DNA from: VAZQ01 sp963763365
Lineage (GTDB): Bacteria; Pseudomonadota; Alphaproteobacteria; Rhizobiales; Xanthobacteraceae
DNA length: 64,000 bases
Assembly (NCBI GenBank): GCA_963763365.1
Contig: CAVXOE010000006.1
Location: forward strand, 180,364 to 244,363
Direction of reading: 5' to 3'
In this document: positions 55,498 to 63,803 of the stretch, piece by piece
Layout: every line of letters begins with the position of its first letter
Position numbering within the stretch: position 1 is the first letter of the stretch
Notes under the pieces: generated by a model
The model's input: the letters and a program-made list of their open reading frames with translations, nothing else
Databases searched by the model: none
Told to the model about the DNA's origin: nothing
Translations under genes and position numbers: made by a program

Positions 55498-56351
55498 CCC
55501 TTCCAGCCAAGATCGCGCGATACGCTGCGGGCGGCGTCGAGCACCGCGCCGAGCTGCGCCGGCCTTGGCTTTGCCGCGATAACCTGGGTCGAGCCAACAA
55601 GCGCGATCGATCCGGCGAGCACGCCTCGATGATCAAACACCGGAGCGGCGAGCGTGTTGACGCCCATGACGGCTTGATTTGGCGCGGTCGACCAGCCGCG
55701 TTTGCGCACCGATTGCACCTCAGCGAGGATGGCCTTGGCATCGGTCACCGTGTGCGTCGTCCACGCCAACCGCGGCCCTCTCAGAACCTTCTTCAGCAAG
55801 CCTTCCGGGCCGAACGCCAGCCAGGTCTTGCCGTGGGCGCTGGCGTGCAGCGCAAGCCGGGTGCCGGGACGGGTCGTGAACTCCACCACCGACCGGCCAT
55901 GCATGAGATCGAGCACAACCAGATCGTCATCAAGTAGCGCACACAGCGAAACCGCGTGCCCGGTTGTATCCCGAAGCCTGAGCAGCGCGTCCCGGGCGAC
56001 GGTCACGATCTCGAAGTTGCTACGTGAGGTTTCGCCCAAGACCATCAGCTTGATGCCGATCGCGTAGCGCCCGGTGCTCACGTCGCGCCGCACGAAACCG
56101 TGGCGGGCGAGTGCGCTGAGATGGCGGTAGACCGTCGATTTGGATGCCGTGAAGGTCTGGGCGATCGCCGTGAGCGCGATCGGCGCCGTCTGCTCGGCTA
56201 GATGATCGAGGATACGCAATGCCAGGTCGAGGGTGCCGGTGTCTTTCGGCGCCGCAGCCGAACGCGCCTTCGTCCGCGGCACGTTGCGTCGTACGGTCTG
56301 TCCGCGGACGCCGGCGGCCGGCTTTGTTCCCGTCAGGGTTCGTTCCAGCAT
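55494..56351 (-). CDS. IclR-family regulator, first gene of the hyu/liv operon
   Basis: 285 aa. A disordered basic head of about 35 residues precedes the winged helix (LDLALRILDHLAEQTAPIAL, recognition segment ASKSTVYRHLSALARHGFVR). The effector domain follows (TGHAVSLCALLDDDLVVLDL, GVNTLAAPVFDHRGVLAGSI). Being the promoter-proximal gene and overlapping hyuA, it is probably autoregulated. A perfect palindrome lies 9 bp upstream of its ATG. It probably acts as a ligand-responsive repressor of the operon. Confidence 0.88.
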   Translation of the reverse strand: MLERTLTGTKPAAGVRGQTVRRNVPRTKARSAAAPKDTGTLDLALRILDHLAEQTAPIALTAIAQTFTASKSTVYRHLSALARHGFVRRDVSTGRYAIGIKLMVLGETSRSNFEIVTVARDALLRLRDTTGHAVSLCALLDDDLVVLDLMHGRSVVEFTTRPGTRLALHASAHGKTWLAFGPEGLLKKVLRGPRLAWTTHTVTDAKAILAEVQSVRKRGWSTAPNQAVMGVNTLAAPVFDHRGVLAGSIALVGSTQVIAAKPRPAQLGAVLDAARSVSRDLGWKG

Positions 56352-56360
56352 ACAAAACTC

Positions 56361-56379
56361 TGTTTCAAATAATGAAACA
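56361..56379. promoter_or_regulatory. IclR operator upstream of the hyu/liv operon
   Basis: TGTTTCAAATAATGAAACA is a perfect palindrome with 7-bp arms and a 5-bp centre. It is the same shape as known IclR/KdgR-type boxes (TGTTTCA/TGAAACA-like). It lies immediately upstream of the regulator's ATG on the minus strand, overlapping the probable leader or promoter, so binding there should block the whole operon. Confidence 0.7.
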
Positions 56380-56645
56380 AGCTCGGATTTCTTACACCAA
56401 TATCCGTCTGGAGTCTCGCGTCTTTTCGCGGGGGCTTTGCGACTTGCACGTCCGTGGGGAGGAACCGAGTGGTTGAGTATGGATGGGCGCGCGGTTTAGA
56501 CGCCAATCAGCGCCAGGGGCACCCTTCGCGATTCAGAAAGGACAGGGCACCTTCCTGCGCAACCATCTGCCGCGCATTGCCGCCATGGCTTGTCCTTCCC
56601 GAAAATCTCGTCCCGGGTAGGCTTGGCAATGTGGGAGGGAGTCGG

Positions 56646-56776
56646 CGCATGGCTCTACCGCCCTGCTTCACCTGCCTTTTTCTCTAATCTTCGACCGCTT
56701 CAAGTCGCGGCGCCGGCTTGAGATCGAGAACCTGTATTTGCGCCATCAGAGCGACGGCGGCGCACTGCGGTAACGG
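56646..56776 (+). pseudogene. integrase/transposase N-terminal scrap
   Basis: One plus-strand frame reads LIFDRFKSRRRLEIENLYLR then HQ, the conserved opening of integrase-core transposases in this bacterial group. It then meets a stop within 10 residues. No downstream DDE domain is present. It is a short scar of a lost insertion sequence. Confidence 0.6.
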
Positions 56777-56839
56777 CTACAGTCTATCGAATTGCTTGTT
56801 AGAGCCCATCCAACCAGCATGTTACCCGTCCAGTGCCCT

Positions 56840-57844
56840 TTAGAGATAAAGACTCTTCATCTGCGGCTCGGGATAGCGCAGGCCTGCTGCCGCGCCGACA
56901 GGGACCGCCTCCGCGAGCCGAACAAGGTCGTCGTTGCTTAAATGCACTGATAGCGCCCCGATATTCTCCCTCAACCGTTCTGAATGCTTTGTTCCGGGAA
57001 TCGGCACTACATCGTTGCCTTGCGCCAGAAGCCACGCCAGCGCGAGCTGCCCGCTGGTACATTGCTTCTCGCGAGCCATTGCTTCGACGCGCCTGACCAA
57101 GTCGAGATTCTGCTGGAGGTTTTCCGGCGCGAATCGCGGATGGCGGCGGCGTGTGTCCGTTTCGGCGGCCAAAGCCGGATCTCCCACCCTACCGGTCAAC
57201 AATCCGCGGCCGAGCGGTGAATAGGCGACGAACGCGATGCCGAGTTCAAGCGTCGTGCGTCGGCTCTCTTCCGCCTCGGCGCGGTAGAGCAAAGAGAATT
57301 CATTCTGCACCGCAGCGATCGGATGGACGTGATGGGCGCGGCGGATGGTTTCCGGTCGCGCTTCGCTCAACCCAAGCGCACGCACCTTGCCTTGCTCGAC
57401 TAGCCGCGCCATCGCGCCAACCGTGTCTTCGATCGGTACCGCCGGGTCGACGCGATGCTGGTAATAGAGATCGATTGACTCGACGCCGAGGCGGCGCAAG
57501 CTCGCATGACAGGCTTCCAAGACGTAGTCCGGACGTCCCTCCGCAAACTTGCCGTCGCGGCCGCCGAGGTTGCCGAACTTGGTGGCGAGCACGATGCCGG
57601 CGCGACGACCCTTGATGGCCTGGCCGACCAGCGACTCGTTGTGGCCCGAACCGTACGCGTCCGACGTATCGAGCATCGTGATGCCTTGCTCAAGAGCGTC
57701 GTAGATCAGCGCTATGCCGGCTTGGTCGCTGGTCGGTCCGTAGGTGCCTGATAGTGACATGCAGCCAAGCCCGAGTGCTGATACTTCGATACCGGACTGA
57801 CCAAGGCGACGCTTTCCGATGATTGCCCTATTCACGGTAGTCAC
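56840..57844 (-). CDS. aldo/keto reductase
   Basis: 334 aa, NADPH-dependent TIM barrel. The catalytic tetrad is visible in order: Asp in TMLDTSDAYG, Tyr in the same block, Lys in VLATKFGN and His in DLYYQHRVD. The cofactor site PIPGTKHSERLRENIGAL is near the end. It belongs to the AKR group that includes YakC/auxin-induced-protein-type reductases acting on aldehydes and small ketones. It is a single gene with no obvious operon partner. Confidence 0.92.
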   Translation of the reverse strand: MTTVNRAIIGKRRLGQSGIEVSALGLGCMSLSGTYGPTSDQAGIALIYDALEQGITMLDTSDAYGSGHNESLVGQAIKGRRAGIVLATKFGNLGGRDGKFAEGRPDYVLEACHASLRRLGVESIDLYYQHRVDPAVPIEDTVGAMARLVEQGKVRALGLSEARPETIRRAHHVHPIAAVQNEFSLLYRAEAEESRRTTLELGIAFVAYSPLGRGLLTGRVGDPALAAETDTRRRHPRFAPENLQQNLDLVRRVEAMAREKQCTSGQLALAWLLAQGNDVVPIPGTKHSERLRENIGALSVHLSNDDLVRLAEAVPVGAAAGLRYPEPQMKSLYL

Positions 57845-58000
57845 TCCCTGACTGATATCTCTCTAGCTTCACCGACCAACCAAGTAGTTCGCAGGCTGAA
57901 GCGGCGCGAAAGCGCGCGGTACGCATTCATCGTCACGCGGCTCAGCAACTCGAGCGTGCGAGGCGTTCTGACGCGCGGTTTTCGCGAGGCTTGATACGCC

Positions 58001-58876
58001 TCACGCCGCCTTCGGTGGCGCGCCGAGATGCTGCGCAAAGAACGCGAGTGTACGGCTCCAGGCCAAGTCCGCTGCCGCCTTGTTGTAACGCGCGGCGCCG
58101 GTATCGTTGTTGAAAGCGTGCTGCGTACCTGCATAGACGTGCAGCGTATAGGCCTTTTTGTTGGCCTTCAGTGCCGCCTCGTAAGCCGCAATGCCCTTGT
58201 TTATGTTCTCGTCGTTCTCCGCGTATTGCAATAGCAGCGCTGCGCGGATTGCCGGGACGAGATCGGCGGCCGGCTGGACGCCGTAGTACGGCACGGCTGC
58301 CGCGAGCTCCGGATCGCCGGCGGCCAGCCGATTGACCACGCCGCCACCATAGCAGAAGCCGACCGCGCCGACCTTGCCGGTCGACTCCGCGTGCTTCTGC
58401 ATGAACGGGCCGGCGGCGATCGCCGCCGCTAGCATGTCATCCTTATTGGTCTTGGTGTGCAGCTCGCGGGCCGCGTCCTCGCTCGGCGGTGTCCCGCCGG
58501 CGACCGAGAGGAGGTCCGGCGCCAACGCCACGTAGCCTTCGACCGCGAGCCGGCGCGCGACATCCTCGATGTGTGGATTGAGCCCGCGGTTCTCGTGGAT
58601 CACGATTACGGCAGGACGTTTGCCGCCGGCGGTGCCTCGCACCACGTAGCCACTGATCTTGCCCTTTGGCGAATTGTAGCTCACGCGCTCGGCCTTTAGC
58701 CGCGGGTCGGTGTCGGCCACGACCGCGGCTCGCGCGTAATCGTTCTGCAAGAGCGGCAGCAGCGCGGTTGCGGCTGCGGTCGAGCCAGCAAGCTGCGCTA
58801 GACGGTCGAGAAACTCACGGCGCGCCATCGCGCCATGGGTAAAGCGATCATAGAGGTTGATGATTTTCTGGTCCAT
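58001..58876 (-). CDS. dienelactone-hydrolase-family protein
   Basis: 291 aa. The N-terminal RREFLDRLAQLAGSTAAATA with a double Arg and following hydrophobic residues could be a Tat-type signal beginning about residue 19. The hydrolase shows VIHENRGLNPHIEDVARRLA, the nucleophile Cys in VGFCYGGGVV, Asp in QYAENDENIN and His in AGTQHAFNND. Family members open dienelactones in chloroaromatic degradation, but many have broader esterase roles. No catechol-pathway gene is adjacent. Confidence 0.9.
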   Translation of the reverse strand: MDQKIINLYDRFTHGAMARREFLDRLAQLAGSTAAATALLPLLQNDYARAAVVADTDPRLKAERVSYNSPKGKISGYVVRGTAGGKRPAVIVIHENRGLNPHIEDVARRLAVEGYVALAPDLLSVAGGTPPSEDAARELHTKTNKDDMLAAAIAAGPFMQKHAESTGKVGAVGFCYGGGVVNRLAAGDPELAAAVPYYGVQPAADLVPAIRAALLLQYAENDENINKGIAAYEAALKANKKAYTLHVYAGTQHAFNNDTGAARYNKAAADLAWSRTLAFFAQHLGAPPKAA

Positions 58877-59211
58877 TGGCGTCCTCAGCGGTGAGGGGGC
58901 GACTATAGCACGGCGGGCAGTTTATGCCGCGTGCAGCAAGAGCTTCGTTTTTTGCCGCCTAGTGCACCTCAAGCCTTGCCGGTAACGGCTCACGCGCAGG
59001 AATCTCGCTAGCCAACAGATCGTTCTCAAGGTCACAAGTCTCAGTCGATCTTCATCAGCGTGCCGCGAGTGCCGGCTGATCGAAGCGGAATTCACGCGCC
59101 CCCGGCGTTAGTTCGGCGGCTCAGCGCCTGATTCGAGATTGGCTGGCGATTCACAGGGCCAGGCGTTACTATCGAATACAATGACGAAAACGAAAATCTG
59201 AGGAGGAAAAC
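58877..59211. other. intergenic stretch
   Basis: Separates outward-facing genes. I found only the strong ribosome site (GAGGAGGAAA) of the truncated binding-protein gene at its right end; no coding frame or repeat. Confidence 0.4.
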
Positions 59212-59395
59212 ATGCTCGGAACATCAGTGTTGCATCGCTTGAGCGCATGCGCTGCTTTGGCGGTTGTTTTGGCGCCTCACGCGCAAGCGGCCGACCCCAT
59301 CAAGGTCGGCGTCGTAACGCCATTGTCGGGAACTTACGCGCCGATCGGCAAGCAGGTTCGCTGGGGCGCCGAGCTCGCCGTCAAGGAAAATCGCC
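59212..59395 (+). pseudogene. LivK-type binding protein, N-terminal fragment
   Basis: ATG with GAGGAGGAAA upstream. The signal peptide MLGTSVLHRLSACAALAVVL ends HAQAAD, then IKVGVVTPLSGTYAPIGKQV and RWGAELAVKE, the opening of branched-chain-type binding proteins. After about 61 residues homology stops and sequence of a cytochrome P450 begins in another frame. Transcription and translation signals look intact, but the product is a 96-residue chimera. Confidence 0.8.
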
Positions 59396-59791
59396 CGCCG
59401 CCAACGCATTGGGCGTCAAGAGGCGATACGCTTCGAGTCGCCGTTCCAATGCTATTTTCGCACCACGACGAAGGCTACGGAGATTGCAGGCGTGCCGATT
59501 GAGGGTGAGGAGAAGATATATGTCTCGGTCGCCGCAGCCAATCGCGACCCGCGCCGCTGGGCAGAGCCCACCCGCTTCGACATCGAGCGCAAGACCGCGG
59601 GGCATGTCGGCTTCGGCGCCGGGATCCACGGATGTGTTGGCCAGATGATCGCCCGTATGGAGATCGAAATGCTGCTTGTCGCTTTGCGTGAGCGCGTTGC
59701 CTCGATCGAGTTAACCGGGAAGCCGGAACGGCTTTTGCACAATACGTTGCGCGCCGTCACTAAACTTCCCGTGAAATGGGCGCGGTCATAG
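59396..59791 (+). pseudogene. cytochrome P450, C-terminal fragment
   Basis: In the frame ending at 59791 the sequence reads EAIRFESPFQCYFRTTTKAT, then ANRDPRRWAEPTRFDIERKT and the haem-binding loop VGFGAGIHGCVGQMIARMEI with the thiolate Cys. About 130 residues of the C-terminus are present; the oxygen-binding I-helix and N-terminal two thirds are gone. The wording resembles CYP199-type P450s that demethylate or hydroxylate benzoates. It is directly fused to the binding-protein fragment, so one deletion removed both missing parts. Confidence 0.8.
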
Positions 59792-59919
59792 TCTTTATTG
59801 CATCAAATTGAGAAATTTGACGACGTCAAAATCAATTCTATCGGACAAAGACGCGCACTTCGTGTCTGTGAAATCCGTAGAGTCAAAAAGTTGAAAGCAT
59901 AGAAAGAACGGGGATTTGT

Positions 59920-60082
59920 ACGTCCCCGTTGTAGCCGCGCCGGGGACGAGTTCGTCGGCGTGGCCGGCAAGGGCCGGTTCCTGAAGTACGACATCTCCCC
60001 GGCGACCGCGCCGTTCGGCCGGCACACGATCGATTTCGACCCTGCGACCGGAATGGCCGACCCCGGCAAGCACCCGTACTAA
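59920..60082 (+). pseudogene. C-terminal fragment of an unidentified protein
   Basis: A GC-biased frame reads RAGDEFVGVAGKGRFLKYDI, then SPATAPFGRHTIDFDPATGM and ADPGKHPY before the stop at 60080-60082. It has coding-like third positions and sharp composition change at its left border (59935), where AT-rich sequence ends. I cannot name the family. It overlaps the convergent GTPase gene end by 4 bp. It is probably a leftover 3' end. Confidence 0.4.
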
Positions 60083-61095
60083 GCCGGCGATCGCGCGGCG
60101 GCGTCCGCCACTTCCGCATCGATCGCATCGAGCAGCGCTTCGGCCCAGCGCTGCGGCACGCCTCGCGCAATGAAGACGATCCTGCTGCGACGGTCGTCCG
60201 ACGGCCAGCGCTCGAGCAACACCGGCGCAAAAAAAATGTGCTGCACCCCGTGGATCACCGCCGGCCGCTGCGGACTCTCTGCGATGTTCACGATGCCTTT
60301 GAGACGCAACAAATCCGCCCCGGAGTGCTCGGCCAGCGTTTCGAGAAATAGCGTCAGGGTGACGGCTCGAATCGGCCGTTCGCGCACCAGCGCGAATGTC
60401 TTGATCTCGGCGTCGTGGTCATGGGCATGATCGCCCGCATGTTTCGAAAGCCATGCGCCAACCTCAACCGACCTCGCCGTCGTGTGATATAGGCCGGTGC
60501 CGAACAAAGGGCTAGGGTCGATCCTCCCGCGATCGGAGCGCAGCATGGGCGCGCCGACATTCAGCGCAGCGACACGTTCGATCAGCGCTTCCCCGGCGTC
60601 TTCCGCGAGATCAAGCTTTGTGAGCACGATGCGGTCGGCGAGTGCGACCTGCTTCCTGGAGACCTCCTCCCGTTCGAGTATGGCGGTACCGGTCACAACA
60701 TCGACGACCGTGACCACGCCGTCCAGCGTCAGCCGGCCTGCAACGGCGGCGTCGGTCATCAGTGTGTGCAGGATCGGCGCTGGGTCGGCGAGCCCGCTGG
60801 TCTCGATCACGATACGGTCGAACCGTACGCAACGCCCCGCGTCGCGCCGACGCAGCAAGTCCCGCAGCGTCTCCGCCAGATCGGACCGCACTTTGCAGCA
60901 CAAGCACCCGGTCGTCAGTTCGATCAGGCTGTCCTCGCTTGCCTCGATCAGTTCGTGGTCGAGCCCGATCTCGCCGAACTCGTTGATAATGACCGCAGTG
61001 CGCGAAAATTCCGGTTGGCGCAGCAGGTGACCGAGCATCGTGGTCTTGCCGCTGCCCAGAAAGCCCGTTAGCACCGAAACCGGGATCGTGCTCAC
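60079..61095 (-). CDS. CobW/COG0523-type G3E GTPase (metallochaperone)
   Basis: About 338 aa from a GTG at 61095, overlapping the previous stop. GTPase motifs: Walker A GFLGSGKTTMLGHLL, the metal-binding TTGCLCCKVRSDL, ETSGLADPAPIL (switch/Walker B) and LTKLD. A His/Asp cluster HAGDHAHDHDAE at about residue 223 could hold metal. The C-terminal CobW_C domain is complete. COG0523 proteins insert or deliver metals, often zinc. It follows a hydantoinase and a 100-aa protein in an overlapping operon, which suggests it loads metal into that enzyme. Confidence 0.9.
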   Translation of the reverse strand: MSTIPVSVLTGFLGSGKTTMLGHLLRQPEFSRTAVIINEFGEIGLDHELIEASEDSLIELTTGCLCCKVRSDLAETLRDLLRRRDAGRCVRFDRIVIETSGLADPAPILHTLMTDAAVAGRLTLDGVVTVVDVVTGTAILEREEVSRKQVALADRIVLTKLDLAEDAGEALIERVAALNVGAPMLRSDRGRIDPSPLFGTGLYHTTARSVEVGAWLSKHAGDHAHDHDAEIKTFALVRERPIRAVTLTLFLETLAEHSGADLLRLKGIVNIAESPQRPAVIHGVQHIFFAPVLLERWPSDDRRSRIVFIARGVPQRWAEALLDAIDAEVADAAARSPA

Positions 61096-61394
61096 GACGG
61101 CACCGGCGGCGCGACCGCGATGCGCACGCGGCTTGCGGTATAGCCAGGATCGAGTGCTTCCCTGACCTGGCGCAGAACTGCGACCAGCGAGAGCGCGGGG
61201 CGCTTGCGCGCGCCGACCGTGATCGTCCAACGGAACATCGAGCCTGGATCTACTTGCTCGATCCGCACGTCGCTGCGGCCCTCGGAAATCACGATCGCGC
61301 CGTCGCCTTCGCGGCTGACGCGGCCGGCGACGCGCCAAGCCACCAGGCTCTGCGTCAGCAGTTCACACGCAAGCTCGGCGGGCACACCGCTCAC
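61092..61394 (-). CDS. unknown 100-aa protein between hydantoinase and GTPase
   Basis: A GTG at 61394 overlaps the hydantoinase stop (GTGA), and its own stop overlaps the GTPase start. The chain VSGVPAELACELLTQSLVAW, GRVSREGDGAIVISEGRSDV and MFRWTITVGARKRPALSLVA has an alternating strand pattern. I do not recognise the family. It has no signal and only one Cys. Tight coupling on both sides implies a role with the hydantoinase or with its metal loading. Confidence 0.75.
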   Translation of the reverse strand: MSGVPAELACELLTQSLVAWRVAGRVSREGDGAIVISEGRSDVRIEQVDPGSMFRWTITVGARKRPALSLVAVLRQVREALDPGYTASRVRIAVAPPVPS

Positions 61395-62821
61395 AGCGCC
61401 GCACCGTCCTGGGTCTTCTGCGAGATCTTCCGCTTGAGGTAACGGCCATCTCCGGGGCGACCGAAGTACTGGCCATTCTCCACCATCACTTTGCCGCGTA
61501 AGATCGTCACCACCGGCCAGGCGAAAATGTCGTGGCCTTCCCACGGGGTGTAGTCGCTCTCGTGCAGGTCGGCGGCGCGCACCTTGCCGCGGCGCGCCGG
61601 ATTGAGGATCGTGATGTCCGCGTCGCTGCCGGCTGCTATCGCGCCTTTCCTTGGATAGAGCCCCATGATCTTGGCGGCGTTGGCCGATACCAGATCGACA
61701 TATTGCAACAACGAGTAGCCGCGCCGCATCACCATCTCGGTGTACATGACACCGAGCCGCGGTTCGACGCCCGAATTTCCGCCCGTGGTGTCATCGATAC
61801 GGTTGCCGATCGTCTTGTCCTTGAGCGTGCAGCACAGCTCGTCGGTGGCAATGCAGTGGATCGTGTCGCTGACGGTGCCGCGCCATAGCGCCTTCTGATC
61901 GTCCTCCGACTTCAGCGATGGATATGTGTGATAGATCTGGCCGTTCGGACGTTTGTAGTCGTTCGCCGAATAGAGCAGATACTGGTGCAGCGTCTCGCCG
62001 TAGACCGGGAGATTTTTGCTCCGTGCCTCAGCAATGGCCGCGACACCCGTACCGGCGGAAACGTGCATCATATAGAGCGCAGTCCCGGGCACGCTTTCCG
62101 CAAGCCGCAGGATGCGGCGGAAACTCAGGTCTTCCGACAGCTGGTTGTGGACTTCGGCGAGATGCTCGAAACCCACCAGGCCTTCGCGAATGAGCTTGGC
62201 GTACATATGCATGACGATGTCGTTGTCTTCCGCATGGATGACACCGAGCCCGCCCTCCCGCGCCAGCACCTGGAACGCCTCCCAGATGTCGCCGAAATCA
62301 ATCATGCGGCCGCTGCGCGACGGCAGGATGTTGGTCGTGAATATCTTGAGCGTCGGGTACCCGGCTTGGATCGCCTCCGCGAGCTGGCCCGAGAATTCGG
62401 GCGGCGGCTCGGAGTGCAGCATGATGTGGTAAGCCCAGTCGCACGGGCTCTTGCCGACGAAATCCTTGTCGCGCGTCTCAACCGCGTGCTGCGCAGAAAG
62501 ACCGTCGCGCCAGTAGGCAAAATCGATGAATGTGGTGGTGCCGCCGTAGAGGGCCGCGCGCCCGACCTGTTCGGGCCCCGCCGTAACGAGGGGAGTGCCG
62601 TCGGGCTTGATCCACACATGATGCAGATGCACGTGCGGATCGATGCCGCCGGGCATGATGATGTGTCCCGTCGCGTCGATCACGCGCTTGGCCGATTCCG
62701 CCGGGAGCACGCCGGCAGCTGCGATAGCGGCGATCGTTTCGCCCGCGACCGCGACATCGCCGCGGACCGTACCCTGAGGCGTCACCACGTCTCCACCCCG
62801 AATGATGAGATCGAGCATCAC
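61391..62821 (-). CDS. dihydropyrimidinase / D-hydantoinase
   Basis: 476 aa, cyclic amidohydrolase. Zinc-site residues are visible: GGIDPHVHLHHVW (His, His), the carbamylated Lys probably in YPTLKIFTTN, His in GVIHAEDND, His in MMHVSAGTG and Asp in IATDELCC. It hydrolyses dihydropyrimidines, hydantoins or related imides without ATP, unlike the HyuAB pair at 52-55 kb. Homotetramers are usual in the family. It heads the operon with the 100-aa protein and the CobW GTPase, all overlapping by 4 bp. Substrate preference cannot be read. Confidence 0.9.
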   Translation of the reverse strand: MMLDLIIRGGDVVTPQGTVRGDVAVAGETIAAIAAAGVLPAESAKRVIDATGHIIMPGGIDPHVHLHHVWIKPDGTPLVTAGPEQVGRAALYGGTTTFIDFAYWRDGLSAQHAVETRDKDFVGKSPCDWAYHIMLHSEPPPEFSGQLAEAIQAGYPTLKIFTTNILPSRSGRMIDFGDIWEAFQVLAREGGLGVIHAEDNDIVMHMYAKLIREGLVGFEHLAEVHNQLSEDLSFRRILRLAESVPGTALYMMHVSAGTGVAAIAEARSKNLPVYGETLHQYLLYSANDYKRPNGQIYHTYPSLKSEDDQKALWRGTVSDTIHCIATDELCCTLKDKTIGNRIDDTTGGNSGVEPRLGVMYTEMVMRRGYSLLQYVDLVSANAAKIMGLYPRKGAIAAGSDADITILNPARRGKVRAADLHESDYTPWEGHDIFAWPVVTILRGKVMVENGQYFGRPGDGRYLKRKISQKTQDGAAL

Positions 62822-62854
62822 GCCTCCTGTTGCCGGAGATCGCGCACACTGTGC

Positions 62855-63742
62855 CTAGCAGAGGCTCTCTTCGACGCAATCTTCATAGCTGTGCATGCGG
62901 GAAATGAACCCGCCGGACTTGAGACTATCCGCCAACCGGAGAAATCCCTGCCGCGACACCTCCGGAGTACGTGGCCATAGCCCAGCTTCCCCATAGCGTC
63001 GCAGCGAGCATGCCAGGATGTCCTGTGGAACGTCCGGGTAGAACGGTGCGACTGCGTCAGCCAGTTCCTTGCCGCTATGCTCCGCCACCCAGGTCAGCGT
63101 GCGGCGCGTCGCCCGCACCATCGCTTCGAACGCCGTGCGGTTGCGGCGAATGCTGTCGCGGGAGGCGAGAAACGTCGTGTAGGCGGTGGGCCCCCGGTCG
63201 CTGGCGGCATAGAGGACATCGCCTCCGCCCGCCTGCAAGGCCATCGACGTATACGGCTCGAACATCTGCACCACGTCCAACTCGCCCTTGCGCAACGCCT
63301 TCAGATTGTCTGCCATTGTCCGATCCGTGACACGATTGATCCGCGCCGGATCGACGCCGTGCTCACGCAAGTCGTGCTGGAGACAGAGCCACGGCGTCGG
63401 CACTTCCGACACGATCGCAACCTTCAATCCGGGCAGATCGGCCAACCGGAATGCCGAACGGTCGCGCTTCCCGACCAGAAAGAACGGATCGCGCGCGGCA
63501 ACCTCGCAAAAGCACAGCAGCGGCGACGCGGGATCGACATCGCGCGCCTTCATGACCCGCATCGGCCCGCCCCACGAGAGGTCAATCGACCCGTCGAGCA
63601 GGCCCGCCGCGGCAGCGGCCGGCGCCGGTGAGTTGAGCAACTCAACCTCGACACCCTCGCTGGTATAGAATCCAAGTGCATGGGTGGCATAGAATGGCGC
63701 GTAGAACACCGCGCGAAAGTTCTCGGAGAGCTTGACGCGCAT
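62855..63742 (-). CDS. NMT1/THI5-like protein without signal peptide
   Basis: 295 aa. It starts MRVKLSENFRAVFYAPFYAT, which already belongs to the mature NMT1-like fold. A stop lies 14 codons upstream in frame, so no signal peptide can be added. It contains SWGGPMRVMKARDVDPASPL, MFEPYTSMALQAGGGDVLYA and DAVAPFYPDVPQDILACSLR. It may work in the cytoplasm like THI5-type enzymes or use an atypical export route. It lies 33 bp upstream of the hydantoinase, probably in the same operon. Confidence 0.8.
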   Translation of the reverse strand: MRVKLSENFRAVFYAPFYATHALGFYTSEGVEVELLNSPAPAAAAAGLLDGSIDLSWGGPMRVMKARDVDPASPLLCFCEVAARDPFFLVGKRDRSAFRLADLPGLKVAIVSEVPTPWLCLQHDLREHGVDPARINRVTDRTMADNLKALRKGELDVVQMFEPYTSMALQAGGGDVLYAASDRGPTAYTTFLASRDSIRRNRTAFEAMVRATRRTLTWVAEHSGKELADAVAPFYPDVPQDILACSLRRYGEAGLWPRTPEVSRQGFLRLADSLKSGGFISRMHSYEDCVEESLC

Positions 63743-63803
63743 GAAGAGCGATACTCCGGACGTGCAGGGAAGAGCGGTTCACAGGTAGGATTGGATCGGA
63801 GTT

